53,194 bases of DNA from Microcoleus sp. FACHB-DQ6 (lineage in GTDB: Bacteria; Cyanobacteriota; Cyanobacteriia; Cyanobacteriales; Microcoleaceae): positions 1 through 53,194 of the forward strand of contig JACJNV010000218.1 in the NCBI GenBank assembly GCA_014695175.1, given 5' to 3'. The notes under the pieces are model-generated. The model saw only the letters and a program-made list of their open reading frames with translations, was not told where the DNA came from and searched no databases. How positions within the stretch are numbered: the stretch's first letter is position 1; every line of letters begins with the position of its first letter. Below, piece after piece: positions 18,329 through 28,751 of the stretch. Position numbers and translations under genes: made by a program.

Positions 18329-20842
18329 TTATTCGTCAGACTTTTCGGTTGAGATCGAAAGGTCGCTGAAAATAGCTGGCAGCCGAATGGTAAAAGTAGA
18401 ACCTTTGCCCACCTCGCTGAATGCAGTAATGTCTCCGCCCATCATTTCGCAGAATTTCTTAGTAATCGTTAGCCCCAAACCAGTGCCGCCATACTTCTTA
18501 GTAGTTGAGGAATCGGCTTGGGTGAAAGGCTCAAAGATTCTGGCTAACTGTTCGGAATTCATGCCAATGCCGGTATCTTTGACCGTAAAAAAGATCCAAT
18601 CTTGACCGGAAGATAAGAGAGACAAGCTATTTTCAGCTTGGCCACCTCCTCTATACGCTCCAAGTCTTTTGGCTTTCTTTGCAGCGTCGGCGGGGGTTTC
18701 GACGCATCGGGTAACGGCGAAGGTAATCGCGCCGGAGCGAGTAAATTTCGCGGCATTGCTGAGGAGGTTGAGCAGAGACTGCCGGAGTTTAGTCAAGTCG
18801 GTGTGCATCGAGCCAATATCCTTGGGGCATTGTATTTCTAGGATATTGCTATTTTTGTCTGCCATCGGCCCGATCGTGGTTACTACTTGCTCAACCAGAG
18901 TTGAAATGGTGAAGGTTTCGAGGTGGAAGTCGATGCGGCCTGCTTCAATTTTGGTCAAGTCGAGAATATCTTTAATCAGCGCTAGTAGGTGCTGGCCGGC
19001 CGTGTTAATTCTCTGGAGGTCGTCAATGAATTCTTCGGCACCGAGGTCTCGGGCATCTTCTTGCAGGAGCTCGCTGTAGCCGATGATGGCGTTGAGGGGG
19101 GTTCTGAGTTCGTGACTCATGTTGGCCAGAAAAATGCTTTTCGAGCGATTGGCAGCTTCGGCGGCTACTGCGGCCCGGCGGAATTCTTCGGAACGCAAGC
19201 GTTCGGTGATGTCGCTGGTCATGATTAAAATGCACTGAGTGCTGCCGAGGTCGATGAGTTCCATTGACAGCAGCCAGTCCCGCACTTCGCCGACTTTGGT
19301 GCGAATTTTGATTTCTTGATTGCTGATCGAATTTTGTGATTCCAAAATCTGGGCGAGCCGCCCCCCGTCTTCTGAATTGACAAACATTCTTAAGTCGCTG
19401 GGAGTGCGGCCGATAAATTCGTGCCGCAGCCAGCCTAACGAGCGCAAAAAGCTTTCGTTGGCATCGAGGAAGCATCGGTCTGTGAGGGTGCAGATGCTGA
19501 TGCCGACTGGGGAGGCGTGAAAAGCCTTGGAAAATCTTTCTTCTGAAGAACGCAGGGCGGCTTCGGCTTGCTTTCTGTCTGTGATGTCTTGGACGGTGCT
19601 GCTGATGTAGAGGGAGTTGACGGCGGCTTGTTCGTAGACTGTGCGGTTGCTACCGTCGGGGAGTATGAGCCTGTAGTCGATGCTGTAAGGCTGTTGCTGA
19701 AATAAAGCGGCTTCGATCGAGGTTTTGACTAATTCTCTGTCTTCAGGGTGTACGTATTCCAAGAAGGCTTCCAGGCTGGGTTCAAAAGTTCCCGGCCGCT
19801 GTCCCAGGATGCGATAAATTTCCTCTGACCACCGCAATTGCTGGGTGTTGCGGTCTAAGTCCCAGTTGCCTAGTTGGGCGATGCGCTGGGCGTTGGCAAG
19901 GCTGGCTTCGCTGGCGCGCAGGGAAGCTTCTGCTTGGTGGCGTTCGGCGACGGTGGCGGCTAAGACTAAGCCGGTGACGGCGATGACGGCGATGAAGGCT
20001 TGCAGGGATAACAGTGCTTGGGGCATACTGCTGGCGTGTTTGAGGAAGGGGCCGCTGCGTCGGGCTATGCCCCAAATGGCGAAGCCGCAGAGGATGAAGT
20101 TGGAGAGGGCCGTGTAGCGCTGGCCGAATCGAAAGGCAGCCCAAACTACTAGGGGAAATGGTAAGTATTCGAGGGGATAGCGGGCGTAGGCGGCGCGGGT
20201 GCGCGAGCAGAAGACGAGCCAGCCGACTGCTAGCAGCAGCAGCAGCCAAATCGCTCGTTCAGCTATCTTTTTACGATGGGGGGGGACTTTGGGCAATTGT
20301 TGCCACGTCAGCAGCAGCGGGGCGACGAGCACAATTCCCATAGCGTCTCCCACCCACCAAGTCCCCCAAATCGTGCCCAAATCGCTCCAGCTAGATAAAC
20401 CGGTCAGGCATACGAGGATGCTGCCGATGGTGGAGTTGATCAGGGTAGATCCCAAGGCTGCTAGTCCGACTATTCCTAAAACGTCTTTGAGCCGATCGAG
20501 CCCGGCGCTAAAGTTAATGCGCTGGAGTAGATAAGTTCCCGTCCACGCTTGCAGGGTTCTGGCGCCTGCCGAGATCAATGCCGTGCCGATGTTGGCCGAC
20601 GGTACGCTCATGCTGAACAGGAAGCCTCCGAGCGCGATTCCCGGCCACAGTTGCCGCCCAAACAGCAGCAGGGCGACTTGGGCAATTCCTGCTGCTGGCC
20701 ACATCGGGTAAATTTCTGAACTGAGGGTGAGGGTGGAAATTGCGAATTGCGACGCCCAATAGTAGACCAGGGCGATCGCGCCTACTGCGAGGAAGTACCG
20801 CCAGGAATGTCCTTTGATTGCGTTAAGGAACTTTGTCTGCAT
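18329..20842 (-). CDS. Membrane histidine kinase with MASE1 sensor domain
   Basis: The product has 837 residues. Residues 10-305 form a multi-pass membrane region with the MASE1 pattern ([35 protein letters not shown]). Two PAS/PAC domains follow: about 310-430 ([19 protein letters not shown]) and about 430-555. HisKA has H-box [17 protein letters not shown] and the HATPase has DTGIGM and [17 protein letters not shown]1 domains are thought to sense signals in or at the membrane; the ligand is unknown. About 35 extra residues (near 700-735, [20 protein letters not shown]...) separate the strands just before DTGIGM, the same place where the other large kinase has an insertion. It has no receiver domain, and no partner regulator is adjacent. 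Confidence 0.92.
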   Translation of the reverse strand: MQTKFLNAIKGHSWRYFLAVGAIALVYYWASQFAISTLTLSSEIYPMWPAAGIAQVALLLFGRQLWPGIALGGFLFSMSVPSANIGTALISAGARTLQAWTGTYLLQRINFSAGLDRLKDVLGIVGLAALGSTLINSTIGSILVCLTGLSSWSDLGTIWGTWWVGDAMGIVLVAPLLLTWQQLPKVPPHRKKIAERAIWLLLLLAVGWLVFCSRTRAAYARYPLEYLPFPLVVWAAFRFGQRYTALSNFILCGFAIWGIARRSGPFLKHASSMPQALLSLQAFIAVIAVTGLVLAATVAERHQAEASLRASEASLANAQRIAQLGNWDLDRNTQQLRWSEEIYRILGQRPGTFEPSLEAFLEYVHPEDRELVKTSIEAALFQQQPYSIDYRLILPDGSNRTVYEQAAVNSLYISSTVQDITDRKQAEAALRSSEERFSKAFHASPVGISICTLTDRCFLDANESFLRSLGWLRHEFIGRTPSDLRMFVNSEDGGRLAQILESQNSISNQEIKIRTKVGEVRDWLLSMELIDLGSTQCILIMTSDITERLRSEEFRRAAVAAEAANRSKSIFLANMSHELRTPLNAIIGYSELLQEDARDLGAEEFIDDLQRINTAGQHLLALIKDILDLTKIEAGRIDFHLETFTISTLVEQVVTTIGPMADKNSNILEIQCPKDIGSMHTDLTKLRQSLLNLLSNAAKFTRSGAITFAVTRCVETPADAAKKAKRLGAYRGGGQAENSLSLLSSGQDWIFFTVKDTGIGMNSEQLARIFEPFTQADSSTTKKYGGTGLGLTITKKFCEMMGGDITAFSEVGKGSTFTIRLPAIFSDLSISTEKSDE

Positions 20843-21405
20843 TGTCGTTTGGGGAAAAGGTGGACGGTTGTTGGGAGCTCAGTAGATGGCACGGGACAGG
20901 CACAGGGTAGAGAAAATGTTTCTATTAGGTGATGGTAGGTCATGGGTGGTAGGTAGTGGGAGAAGCTTTTGAGCTAACTTTTTGTGGTGCCGTTGAGGGA
21001 GCGGTTTTTTTTGTTCGATCAAATCTGCCCATGAATTTCGGGAGTATGGCTTTTTTGTAAATATATCTCTAATGGCTAAGCAATTGGTTTATAAATTTTT
21101 GGTTTTTGTTAAAATTTTATTACCGAGCGACAGCGGGTGTCTTTTTGTGTCGGGCGATCGCAACGCAATTCACCCTAACATTTTGCACCGTACTCAGTAA
21201 TACTTAAAATACCTAAAATACCAATAACAGCGACGTAAAATCTCTGCTTTTATGTAAGTCTGGAACCAGAAACACGGTTTCTGATTATAAGTGGAGGCGG
21301 GAGTGATTTTCACTAGATTTTTCATCCATCAATCGAGGATTCAAGTCTTTCGGTCGAATACAGTGAAAGCTGATAATTAACAGCAAAAAAAATATTTTTT
21401 ATTGT
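20843..21405. other. Intergenic region, no gene recognised
   Basis: About 560 bases between the MASE1 kinase and the binding-protein gene. It contains a degenerate palindrome CAGAAACACGGTTTCTG (21260-21276) of the type seen in the MITE-like repeats. No coding frame or RNA was recognised. Confidence 0.5.
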
Positions 21406-22746
21406 CTATTTCTCTTTGGCTGTTGCAATATCTAAGGTTAGTGTCAAACGCTCTTGAGATTCTTTAAGGGCGTCTTGGGGGTTGCGGCCGAGAAGGGTTG
21501 CCTCTATGGCGCGACCGAGGTTTTCTGACAGGCGGGAGTAACCTGATATAATGGGTCGCGCTCTGGCTGAGTTCATTTGTTCTAAAAATACTCGCAAAAC
21601 AGGGTTTTTTTCCACAAAGCTTTGATAAGCTTGGCTCTGTCTCGATTTTAAGTTAATGGGCAAGTAACCTGTTCCCAATGCCCATGCTGTTTGGAATTCT
21701 TCACCTATAACGTATTCTAAGAATACTTGGGCTGCTCGCTCTCGTTCTGGCGAGGTTTTCATTAAAAATAGGTTTTCACCCCCTACGACGGCTGCGGGGC
21801 GTTTGAGGAGCGGTAAAGGCATTGCTGCGTAGTCGATCGCGCTTTGCTGCAACTGTGCTAGCGTCCACGGCCCGGTGATTTGCATGGCGACTTTCCCGGC
21901 GATGAAGTTGTCGAGTTCGTAACCGCGTTCGGGTGCTGACAATATTGCTGAACCTTCTTTTAACAAGTCGCTCCACAATTCTAAGGCGGCGTGAGAACCG
22001 GGATTATCTATTTGGGGTACAGGACTTTGAGGTATTTCGCCTTTGAGTTCGCCGCCTGCGCTGAACATGAATGGCAGCCAGGTAAATACTGTCCATTCTC
22101 CTTTGCCTAGGGGGAGCACTATGCCGTGTTGGTCTGTGCGGCCGTCTCCGTTGGTGTCTCGCGTGAGCGATCGGGCTACTTGCTTTAATTGCGCCCAATT
22201 CTGCGGCACTTTTTTGATTCCTGCTGCTGCAAATAAGCTGGGACGGTAAAAGATGGCGACGTTGTTTGTCGCTAGGGGAACTGACCAAGTGTGTCCGCCG
22301 AGTTCCATTGACTCGAAGAGTGCCGGGTAGATTTCGGCTTTCCGGGGCGATTTGTCGAGCCAGTTTTCTAAGGGTTCAATTGCGTTGAGTTCTGCTAGTT
22401 TTCCTGAAATTGTGGCAGCATTCCAAAGCAAATCCGGCGGTGCATTTCCTACTATTGCTGTTAGTATTTTTGGGAGTTGTTGGTCGGGCTGGCCGATGTA
22501 AACGGGTTTGATCTGGATGTTGGGATGCGTTTTGTTGAATTTGTCTGTGAGGGTTTTAAATACGTCGCGATTTGGCGGAGGATTGATGCCGTGCCACAGT
22601 GTGAGTTCGATCGGCTCGCCCTTTTTGGATGCGGGTGGTGTGCTGTTTTGACAGCCGCTTAATATTAGCAGATTTAAGGTAATTAAAATGCCGATCGCTA
22701 GTTTGAGTGGATTTTTAATTGCTTTGGATAATTGCGATAAAATCAT
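21406..22746 (-). CDS. ABC transporter sugar-type substrate-binding lipoprotein
   Basis: The 446-residue product is a family 1 extracellular solute-binding protein (maltose/sn-glycerol-3-phosphate class). It has a signal peptide with lipobox LLILSGC, lipidated Cys32 predicted, then ELTLWHGINPPPN, PDLLWNAATISGKLAEL, TWSVPLATNNVAIFYRPSLF and ITGPWTLAQLQQSAIDYAAMPLP, all typical of the fold. It would sit on the outer face of the cytoplasmic membrane and deliver an oligosaccharide or related solute to a transporter. No permease or ATPase gene is adjacent, so the transporter partner must be encoded elsewhere. The exact ligand cannot be told. No ribosome-binding site is obvious before the ATG at 22746. 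Confidence 0.92.
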   Translation of the reverse strand: MILSQLSKAIKNPLKLAIGILITLNLLILSGCQNSTPPASKKGEPIELTLWHGINPPPNRDVFKTLTDKFNKTHPNIQIKPVYIGQPDQQLPKILTAIVGNAPPDLLWNAATISGKLAELNAIEPLENWLDKSPRKAEIYPALFESMELGGHTWSVPLATNNVAIFYRPSLFAAAGIKKVPQNWAQLKQVARSLTRDTNGDGRTDQHGIVLPLGKGEWTVFTWLPFMFSAGGELKGEIPQSPVPQIDNPGSHAALELWSDLLKEGSAILSAPERGYELDNFIAGKVAMQITGPWTLAQLQQSAIDYAAMPLPLLKRPAAVVGGENLFLMKTSPERERAAQVFLEYVIGEEFQTAWALGTGYLPINLKSRQSQAYQSFVEKNPVLRVFLEQMNSARARPIISGYSRLSENLGRAIEATLLGRNPQDALKESQERLTLTLDIATAKEK

Positions 22747-22800
22747 TTGTTAGTTGGATTCAGGAAGAATATTTTTTTAACCGCAGATGAACGCAGATAG

Positions 22801-23751
22801 TTAGAGGTTGGTAAAACGAGCTAAATCTCGAAAATCTGCTGGTAGCTGATTTCTCTCTCCATCCGAGGTGTTTTGAAACAAAACGGTGAAAGCTCCTGCT
22901 CCTAGTCTATCTTGCGGCCACATCCGATAGGAAGGAATTTCTGTCAGGTGCGAGCGATATTTTTCTAAATGAGGAACAGTGACGGGCTGAAATTCGGGGA
23001 ATTTGCTTAACAGCCATTCGCTGACTTGTTCATTTTCTGCGGTTGAATAAGTGCAGGTCATGTATGCAAGATAACCTTGGGGCGCTACAATTTTAGCAGA
23101 ATTGGCTAAAATTCTTTTTTGGCGGTTGGCATTGCTGTTGATGGTGACATGATGAAAGCAGCCGGGTGCTTTGTCTCCTTTTGCTAAGAGTGATTGACCA
23201 GTACAAGGAGCATCTACTATTACTAAATTAGCCGTTTGTGCCATCTTTTCGGCAAGTATTTTTGAATCGACGTTGGCGGCGGCGGATGGGTTAATTTGGC
23301 AGCGTCTTAAATTAGAGATAAGCATTCCCATGCGTTTGCCTATGACTTCGTTGCACAACAGCAATTCTGGGTTTAAGGTTTTCCAGGCAAATATACTTTT
23401 TCCTCCGGGGGCGGCGCACATATCTAAGATTAGTTTGATTGGCTGGGGTGTTGTTAACAATGTGGAGGCGGCGAAGATTGAGGAAAAGTCTAGACAGTAG
23501 TAATGTCCTGCTTGATGTAAGGAATGTTTTCCCGGCTGTGATTCTAAGGCTAGTCTATCTACAAATTCTGGTTGCCAAGAAACAGGAATTTCGAGATCAA
23601 ATGGGTTTTCTGTTGGTTTTGGTTGCAGCCACAAGATAGCAGGATTAAAAGCTTGGGGATGGGTGACGGCATGAATAAACTTTTCTTGTTCGGCGGTGTC
23701 GGCAAATAAGCTGCGGCTGAGTTTAAGCAGGAGATTCGACGGTTTTTCCAT
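22801..23751 (-). CDS. RsmB/NOP family RNA (cytosine-C5) methyltransferase
   Basis: The 316-residue product has the Rossmann methyltransferase core of the Nol1/NOP2/sun family. The SAM-binding motif is LDMCAAPGGKS (109-119), motif IV is VDAPCTGQS with Cys183, and motif VI is TCTYSTAENE with Cys233, the family's two cysteines for catalysis and product release. It is shorter than RsmB or RsmF of enterobacteria and has no clear N-terminal NusB-like or PUA domain. Whether it acts on rRNA or tRNA is open. It lies 54 bases upstream of the binding-protein gene on the same strand, with no obvious functional link. Confidence 0.9.
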   Translation of the reverse strand: MEKPSNLLLKLSRSLFADTAEQEKFIHAVTHPQAFNPAILWLQPKPTENPFDLEIPVSWQPEFVDRLALESQPGKHSLHQAGHYYCLDFSSIFAASTLLTTPQPIKLILDMCAAPGGKSIFAWKTLNPELLLCNEVIGKRMGMLISNLRRCQINPSAAANVDSKILAEKMAQTANLVIVDAPCTGQSLLAKGDKAPGCFHHVTINSNANRQKRILANSAKIVAPQGYLAYMTCTYSTAENEQVSEWLLSKFPEFQPVTVPHLEKYRSHLTEIPSYRMWPQDRLGAGAFTVLFQNTSDGERNQLPADFRDLARFTNL

Positions 23752-24173
23752 GTTCGAGGAGATATGATAAGATTGAGATTCCCAGTACCACAGGTAGATT
23801 AGATGATAATTCTTAGTGTAGAACAGTTATAGTTAACTTGGGAAGAAGGGAGGCAAATGTTGTTGCGTCTATCAAACCCATTGCTTTTGAGCGTTCGAGT
23901 CTGGTTGCACCTGAGTATCAATCGAGATCCTTTTTGCCGATCGCACAACTCGGAACTATTCTCGAAGTGTATAATCTAGGAGCAAACTACTATTATTGGA
24001 GCTAAAAAATAAAAATTACATGACTTCGGTGGGTAAAAACACTCATAAACTAGCTTGTATGCTAGCTCCTACACGTTTAAGAGTCTCTAGAATATACTAT
24101 GGTTTTTTTGCCATTACTTACTTGATGGCTAATGAGTAATGACTGAGGACTACTTACTAATAACGAACAATCT
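23752..24173. other. Divergent intergenic region, no gene recognised
   Basis: About 420 bases between the divergent methyltransferase and fmt genes. It must carry both promoters, but no confident -10/-35 pair is claimed. A small hairpin CTAGC/GCTAG lies near 24049-24065. Confidence 0.45.
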
Positions 24174-25187
24174 ATGAAAATTGTTTTTTTTGGCACTCCC
24201 GATTTTGCTGTTCCTACTTTATCCAGTTTGCTAAGTCACCCAGAATTTGAGGTTGTGGGTGTGGTGACTCAGCCGGACAAACGTCGGGGAAGAGGGAATC
24301 AATTGATGCCTTCACCTGTAAAAGATGTGGCTTTAAATCACAGTCTCTCGGTTTGGCAGCCGCGCCGAATTAAGAAGGATGCGGAAACGCTTGCTAAGTT
24401 GCGGGAAACGGAGGCGGATGTTTTTGTGGTGGTGGCTTACGGCCAAATTCTTTCTCAAGAAATTCTGGATATTCCTAGTTTGGCTTGTGTTAACGTTCAC
24501 GGTTCAATTTTGCCGAAGTATCGCGGTGCGGCACCGATTCAGCGCTGTCTTTTTGACGGGGAAAAGACAACAGGAATTACTACTATGCTGATGGATGCTG
24601 GGATGGATACTGGGGCGATGCTGTTGAAGGCTTTTGCTGGTATTTCACTGTTGGATAATGCTGATTCTTTGGCGGATAGGTTGGCGGAAGTTGGGGCGGA
24701 TTTGTTGATAGAAACTTTGGTGAAATTGAGGGACGACAAAATTGAAGCTGTTGTTCAAGATGATGCTGAGGCGACTTATGCGCCGATGATTAAGAGTGCA
24801 GATTATGTGCTGGATTGGTCGAAAAGTGCGATCGCCCTTCACAATCAAGTTAGGGGCTTTTTCCCGGATTGCACGACGACTTTTCGTGGCAATTCTCTGA
24901 AGGTGATAGCTACTGTGCCCGTCGGGCCGGAATATTGGCTGCAAATGCCAGCGGATTTGAGAGTTTTGGAACGCGAATGGCCTGTTTTGTCCCAATTGTC
25001 GGGCGCAAATGGGGAAGTTGTGAAGGTTGTGAAGGGCTTGGGGGCGATCGTTCAAACTGGCGATGGTTTATTATTGTTGCGGGAGGTGCAGTTGGCGGGG
25101 AAAAAGGTGCAGTCTGGGGTGGATTTTGCCAATGGAACTCGGTTGGTTGTAGGGGAAGTTTTTGGGAATGCGGGAGTTACAGATTAG
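24174..25187 (+). CDS. fmt: Methionyl-tRNA formyltransferase
   Basis: The 337-residue product matches Fmt, which formylates initiator methionyl-tRNA with 10-formyl-tetrahydrofolate to start bacterial translation. The N-terminal domain begins [16 protein letters not shown]. The catalytic trio is visible as Asn107 and His109 ([18 protein letters not shown]) and Asp145 ([10 protein letters not shown]). The C-terminal OB-like domain (about 210-330) ends with [16 protein letters not shown]. It is transcribed towards the DUF4435 gene, and the two coding ends overlap by 11 bases (25177-25187). That arrangement leaves no room for a terminator between them. The upstream gap of about 420 bases shows no other gene. 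Confidence 0.97.
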   Translation: MKIVFFGTPDFAVPTLSSLLSHPEFEVVGVVTQPDKRRGRGNQLMPSPVKDVALNHSLSVWQPRRIKKDAETLAKLRETEADVFVVVAYGQILSQEILDIPSLACVNVHGSILPKYRGAAPIQRCLFDGEKTTGITTMLMDAGMDTGAMLLKAFAGISLLDNADSLADRLAEVGADLLIETLVKLRDDKIEAVVQDDAEATYAPMIKSADYVLDWSKSAIALHNQVRGFFPDCTTTFRGNSLKVIATVPVGPEYWLQMPADLRVLEREWPVLSQLSGANGEVVKVVKGLGAIVQTGDGLLLLREVQLAGKKVQSGVDFANGTRLVVGEVFGNAGVTD

Positions 25188-26037
25188 ATAGAACCTGGAA
25201 AGGTTTATTAGTTTGTTCCCATCTCTGAATAGATGTATAAAGTTTTGTCTCTCGGAAATGAGCGGACTCATAGGCAACCCTTAAATATTTTTCTAGTACA
25301 TTTGGCTCGACTTCCTTAGAGTTACAGGAACCTAATGCTTTACAAAGTGCGATCGATAAAATAGAAATCATATCGTGACCGCAACAAACGTGCCACATAT
25401 CTTGAGTATCTGTTTTTAAGTTCTCCATACTTGCTCTAATTTCTTGCTCGTCAAGTCCCGGCTTTTGAGAGTGGTTTTTCACAGTTTGAATCAACTTCGA
25501 TTCATTTAATATTAATGTGCGATCGTCCACAAATTTATTAAAAGCTAAATCTTCAAACTTTAAACAATAATTAAACTTTAGCGAAGCCCATCGCAAATAA
25601 CCAAGAATTTTGGCACTCTGCAATAAAGTCGGGCGGATATCTTGAGCAAAACGCTCAATTTTTTCTGCTGAACCATGTTCCCTAAGCACCTTTTTCAGTG
25701 CTGGCGACTTCAGCAGCATAGTTTCAAGATCGTGAGTATCTGTTAAAAGCAAGTTTGGACTGAGTGGAAGATTTTCTTCTAATATGTCAAAATCAGCATC
25801 AACAACAGCAAACACGCCAGCAAAGTTATCTTTTTCAAGGATATTTAGGACTGCAATAGCATTATCCTTACCATAGGCATTTTCTACACGACACTTTGTG
25901 GAATCTACCAAGTTTTTCCATAGTCGTGCATCTGTATCTCCCTCAGCAATTAAAAAAGAATGTTCAGTGTATTGAGGTTGATTTCTCAGCAGACGAATTT
26001 GGTTGGCAATGTAGTTAGGGGTAATGTATTCTCTCAT
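25177..26037 (-). CDS. DUF4435 (TOPRIM-like) protein, candidate PARIS AriB-like effector
   Basis: The 286-residue product has DUF4435 hallmarks and a TOPRIM-like acidic pattern: Glu32 in [13 protein letters not shown] (with Asp34, Asp36), then VVDADFD with Asp80/82/84, and [11 protein letters not shown] (Asp100, His102, Asp103, Glu105). In the PARIS anti-phage system a DUF4435 TOPRIM nuclease (AriB) is held by an AAA15 ATPase (AriA) and released on sensing a phage anti-restriction protein. The upstream gene here is such an ATPase, and the two overlap by ATGA (26034-26037), so they are translationally coupled. Assignment to PARIS, rather than a related OLD-like or other AAA15-DUF4435 system, is inference. 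Codon and base composition do not stand out strongly from the neighbours. Confidence 0.8.
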   Translation of the reverse strand: MREYITPNYIANQIRLLRNQPQYTEHSFLIAEGDTDARLWKNLVDSTKCRVENAYGKDNAIAVLNILEKDNFAGVFAVVDADFDILEENLPLSPNLLLTDTHDLETMLLKSPALKKVLREHGSAEKIERFAQDIRPTLLQSAKILGYLRWASLKFNYCLKFEDLAFNKFVDDRTLILNESKLIQTVKNHSQKPGLDEQEIRASMENLKTDTQDMWHVCCGHDMISILSIALCKALGSCNSKEVEPNVLEKYLRVAYESAHFRETKLYTSIQRWEQTNKPFQVLSNL

Positions 26038-27329
26038 TCAACTGGCCCTTTTAACTCCACTGTCAAATCCCAGCGATCGTCTATAATACTTGGAGAATGA
26101 GTTGCGATCAACACATCAAAGTCTGCCAATTTGATAATTGCTTGCAAATCTTTGAGAAACTGCACTTGCCACGCTACGTGCAGCGAAAGTTCCGGTTCGT
26201 CAATGAGAATTAGCGAGTTAGGTTCAATTTTGAATAACAACTCGTACAGCATTACCAGTTCGTGCTGTTCTCCAGAAGATAAATCTGTGGGTGACAAAGG
26301 CTTGCCATCTGCCGTTGTAAAGGTAAAACCGTTCTTTTTACTTATGCTCATATTTTTATAGAGAAATCGCTGTTTAATAATTCTTTGAAAAAGCTCTATT
26401 TTAGTACCGAGTCCCTTAAAAACCCTGAGTTTTTTTTCTACATCGCCAACATAAACTGATAGAATATTTTTGGTTGTTTCATCAATATCTTGTTCTATTT
26501 GAAAATACGGACTTTCGTCTTGCTCTAAAAGACCAATTTCTCTGAGACGAGAACGCTTTTCCTCAATTTCCTTTAATTGGTTGTGAAGTTTTTCTTCTGT
26601 TAAATCGGATGATGTTCGGTTGTTAACAACTCTTGCAGGAAATGTTCTGTCAAGGGCTTGAGATAATACACCGTATTCAGTTAGTTTTGTTTCAATATTT
26701 TTTGCTAGTTCCTGAGAATATGTATCAACTGACGAAATTATTGATGGGCTTTCCCAACTCAGCCGTCCTTTAGGGGGATCTGGGAGATGCAACAAACGCT
26801 GAGATTCTATCAAACGAACATGGAAAGAGCTTTTTAATTCTGACAACCAATCTGGTTCTTTTTTTGCCATAACTGAATTTTCATCCAGAAAGCAATCGGG
26901 AACATCTTCTAATGAAATCTCTTTCAGTAATTCTTGTCGAATAAGCGCTCGCTGGAACTTTTGATAAGTCGTACCAAAGCTATTTGAATCCACTGATAAA
27001 TCAGGTGAAAAGTCCTCTGATTTTGAGTCAGTATGATAATGATAGTTAAATTTTAACTGTTGGTCTTTTTTCTTTTTACTGACTTTACTAACACAGTTAG
27101 TTATTTGCAGATGACGGCCCTCATCAAAGTCTATTCTAAATTCTTTAAAAGGGATACTACAAAGTTGTGAGTAACGTGAATTAAAAAATCCATTAATTAT
27201 CCTGAGTAAGGCTGTTTTACCAAATCCATTCGGCCCATGAATGATCGTGATTCTATCTTCCATATTGAAAGAAACCTGATGGTTGAAAACTCCAAAAAGT
27301 TTGGTAACAGAAATTTTATTGATTCTCAT
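26034..27329 (-). CDS. AAA15/OLD-like ABC-type ATPase, candidate PARIS AriA-like sensor
   Basis: The 431-residue product is a SMC/ABC-like ATPase of the AAA15/AAA21 group. Walker A is GPNGFGKT (32-39), the ABC signature-like segment is LSSGEQHELVMLYELL (about 350-365), Walker B is LILIDEPELSLH, and the switch His is in ATHSPSII. The middle (about 100-330) is charged and helical, consistent with a short coiled-coil insertion. There is no TOPRIM domain in this chain; that activity would be supplied by the DUF4435 partner, as in AriA/AriB. GAGGG sits five bases before the ATG at 27329. The sbcD-like gene ends only 72 bases upstream on the same strand, so the three may share a transcript. Confidence 0.88.
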   Translation of the reverse strand: MRINKISVTKLFGVFNHQVSFNMEDRITIIHGPNGFGKTALLRIINGFFNSRYSQLCSIPFKEFRIDFDEGRHLQITNCVSKVSKKKKDQQLKFNYHYHTDSKSEDFSPDLSVDSNSFGTTYQKFQRALIRQELLKEISLEDVPDCFLDENSVMAKKEPDWLSELKSSFHVRLIESQRLLHLPDPPKGRLSWESPSIISSVDTYSQELAKNIETKLTEYGVLSQALDRTFPARVVNNRTSSDLTEEKLHNQLKEIEEKRSRLREIGLLEQDESPYFQIEQDIDETTKNILSVYVGDVEKKLRVFKGLGTKIELFQRIIKQRFLYKNMSISKKNGFTFTTADGKPLSPTDLSSGEQHELVMLYELLFKIEPNSLILIDEPELSLHVAWQVQFLKDLQAIIKLADFDVLIATHSPSIIDDRWDLTVELKGPVE

Positions 27330-27401
27330 TTTTCCCTCTGGTGAAACCTAAAATTAGAATTAGCATCCTTGAGTGTTACAGACAAATTAGTCATGGTGTA
27401 C

Positions 27402-28643
27402 CTAGAATTCTACCATAACTTCCTCGGCGCCGCCCAACAAACCCTGCGCCGCCTCCAACATACTCTCCGCAACATCTTTCAAATCTTCGCGACTTGCCAG
27501 ATAAGTTTTCAAAGCTTCTAACGGTTCTATACTATTATTAGCATTCAATTCTGGCAACCGCGGCCTTGCTAACTGACTGACTAATTCCGGCTGAATTGTG
27601 TAGCTGTGCGCTTCGCCCAGAAGTGTGTGCAATTCTCCGTTGTCGATTAAATCTAATTGTTCCGATCGCAATTGGTAAATCAATCTCACAACCGCGTCTT
27701 CGATCTGCTTCTTGCCAATAGCTTTAACTAACTCGGCTTGCGGGTTTTCCGATTCCGAAACATTCACTTTAATAGTCTGAAACACCCGCACGGGCAAAGG
27801 GCAAAATTCCCACTCAGCTTTCCCCCGTTCCAAATTAACTAACACAAAACCTTTATCTTCTTTCTCTTCGCTAAAATCAACTCGTTCGATACTTCCGGGA
27901 TAAATTACGGGCGGATTGTTGGAAGCATTGAGATTTTGGTGTTTGTGAACGTGCCCGAGAGCAACGTAATCAAAACAAGGGCGAGTTAGCATGGAAACGG
28001 GTATGTTAAAACCTTTACCAACTGCTAAAAAACGCTCGGCGCCCAGACTTGCTTTATCTGCCATTAAGTGCGCTAAAAGTACGGTTGGTATGTCGGGGTT
28101 GAGGCGGCGGATTTCCCCTTCCATTGCGATCGTCAGTTTTTCGGTTAATAATTGGTTAACATCGCCCATAGACAGGCTTTCAGTCTCGGAACGTGTCATT
28201 AAGGTCGATCGAGTCAACCAAGGCAAAGTTACCACCTGTACGGGCCCGCTGCGGGTTTGAATGAGGTGAGTGTCCAGGCGATCGCCTACAATAAACTTAG
28301 GTATTCCCAAAGTCCGGTAAATTCCCAAACTCGCGCCGCCTTGTCCCTGAGAATGTTGGTCGTGATTTCCTACTAGCAAAACCGTCGGAATTTGGGCCTC
28401 AACCAAGCGGCTGAATTGGCGAGCAAAAGCCTCTTTCACAAACGGCGCAGGTGTCGAATCCGGGAAAGCATCACCCCCGAATATTACTAAATCTACGGGT
28501 TCAGAAATTGCTCTATCCATACATTTGCTCAGCGTCGCCGCGAAGTCTTCCAGCCGCGTATTTAAACCGGTTTCTGGATTAATCCGGCCGTGAGAAAAGC
28601 CGCTGCCCATGTGAATGTCTGAAAGGTGTAAGATTTTAATCAT
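27402..28643 (-). CDS. sbcD: SbcD-like metallophosphoesterase DNA exonuclease
   Basis: The 413-residue product has the calcineurin-like phosphoesterase motifs of SbcD/Mre11 in order: DIHMG (9-13), GGDAF (near 55), GNHDQHS (near 95), AHLM and GHVHKHQ. SbcD normally pairs with the SbcC ATPase to process DNA ends, hairpins and palindromes. No sbcC lies beside it; instead a small AAA15 ATPase gene follows after 72 bases. Given the many palindromic repeats in this window, a palindrome-processing nuclease is fitting, but that link is speculation. The C-terminal third (about 300-413) is helical and resembles the SbcC-docking region. SbcC may be encoded elsewhere, as is common. Confidence 0.88.
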   Translation of the reverse strand: MIKILHLSDIHMGSGFSHGRINPETGLNTRLEDFAATLSKCMDRAISEPVDLVIFGGDAFPDSTPAPFVKEAFARQFSRLVEAQIPTVLLVGNHDQHSQGQGGASLGIYRTLGIPKFIVGDRLDTHLIQTRSGPVQVVTLPWLTRSTLMTRSETESLSMGDVNQLLTEKLTIAMEGEIRRLNPDIPTVLLAHLMADKASLGAERFLAVGKGFNIPVSMLTRPCFDYVALGHVHKHQNLNASNNPPVIYPGSIERVDFSEEKEDKGFVLVNLERGKAEWEFCPLPVRVFQTIKVNVSESENPQAELVKAIGKKQIEDAVVRLIYQLRSEQLDLIDNGELHTLLGEAHSYTIQPELVSQLARPRLPELNANNSIEPLEALKTYLASREDLKDVAESMLEAAQGLLGGAEEVMVEF

Positions 28644-28751
28644 TGTTTTTTCTATTTGTTAGCTATCGTTTCGGTTCCTAGTGAGGACTGAAGTCCTCAG
28701 AAGAAGGATTTGCATTCCTGACTGCGAACCAAAGAATTTTTTTTTCCTACA

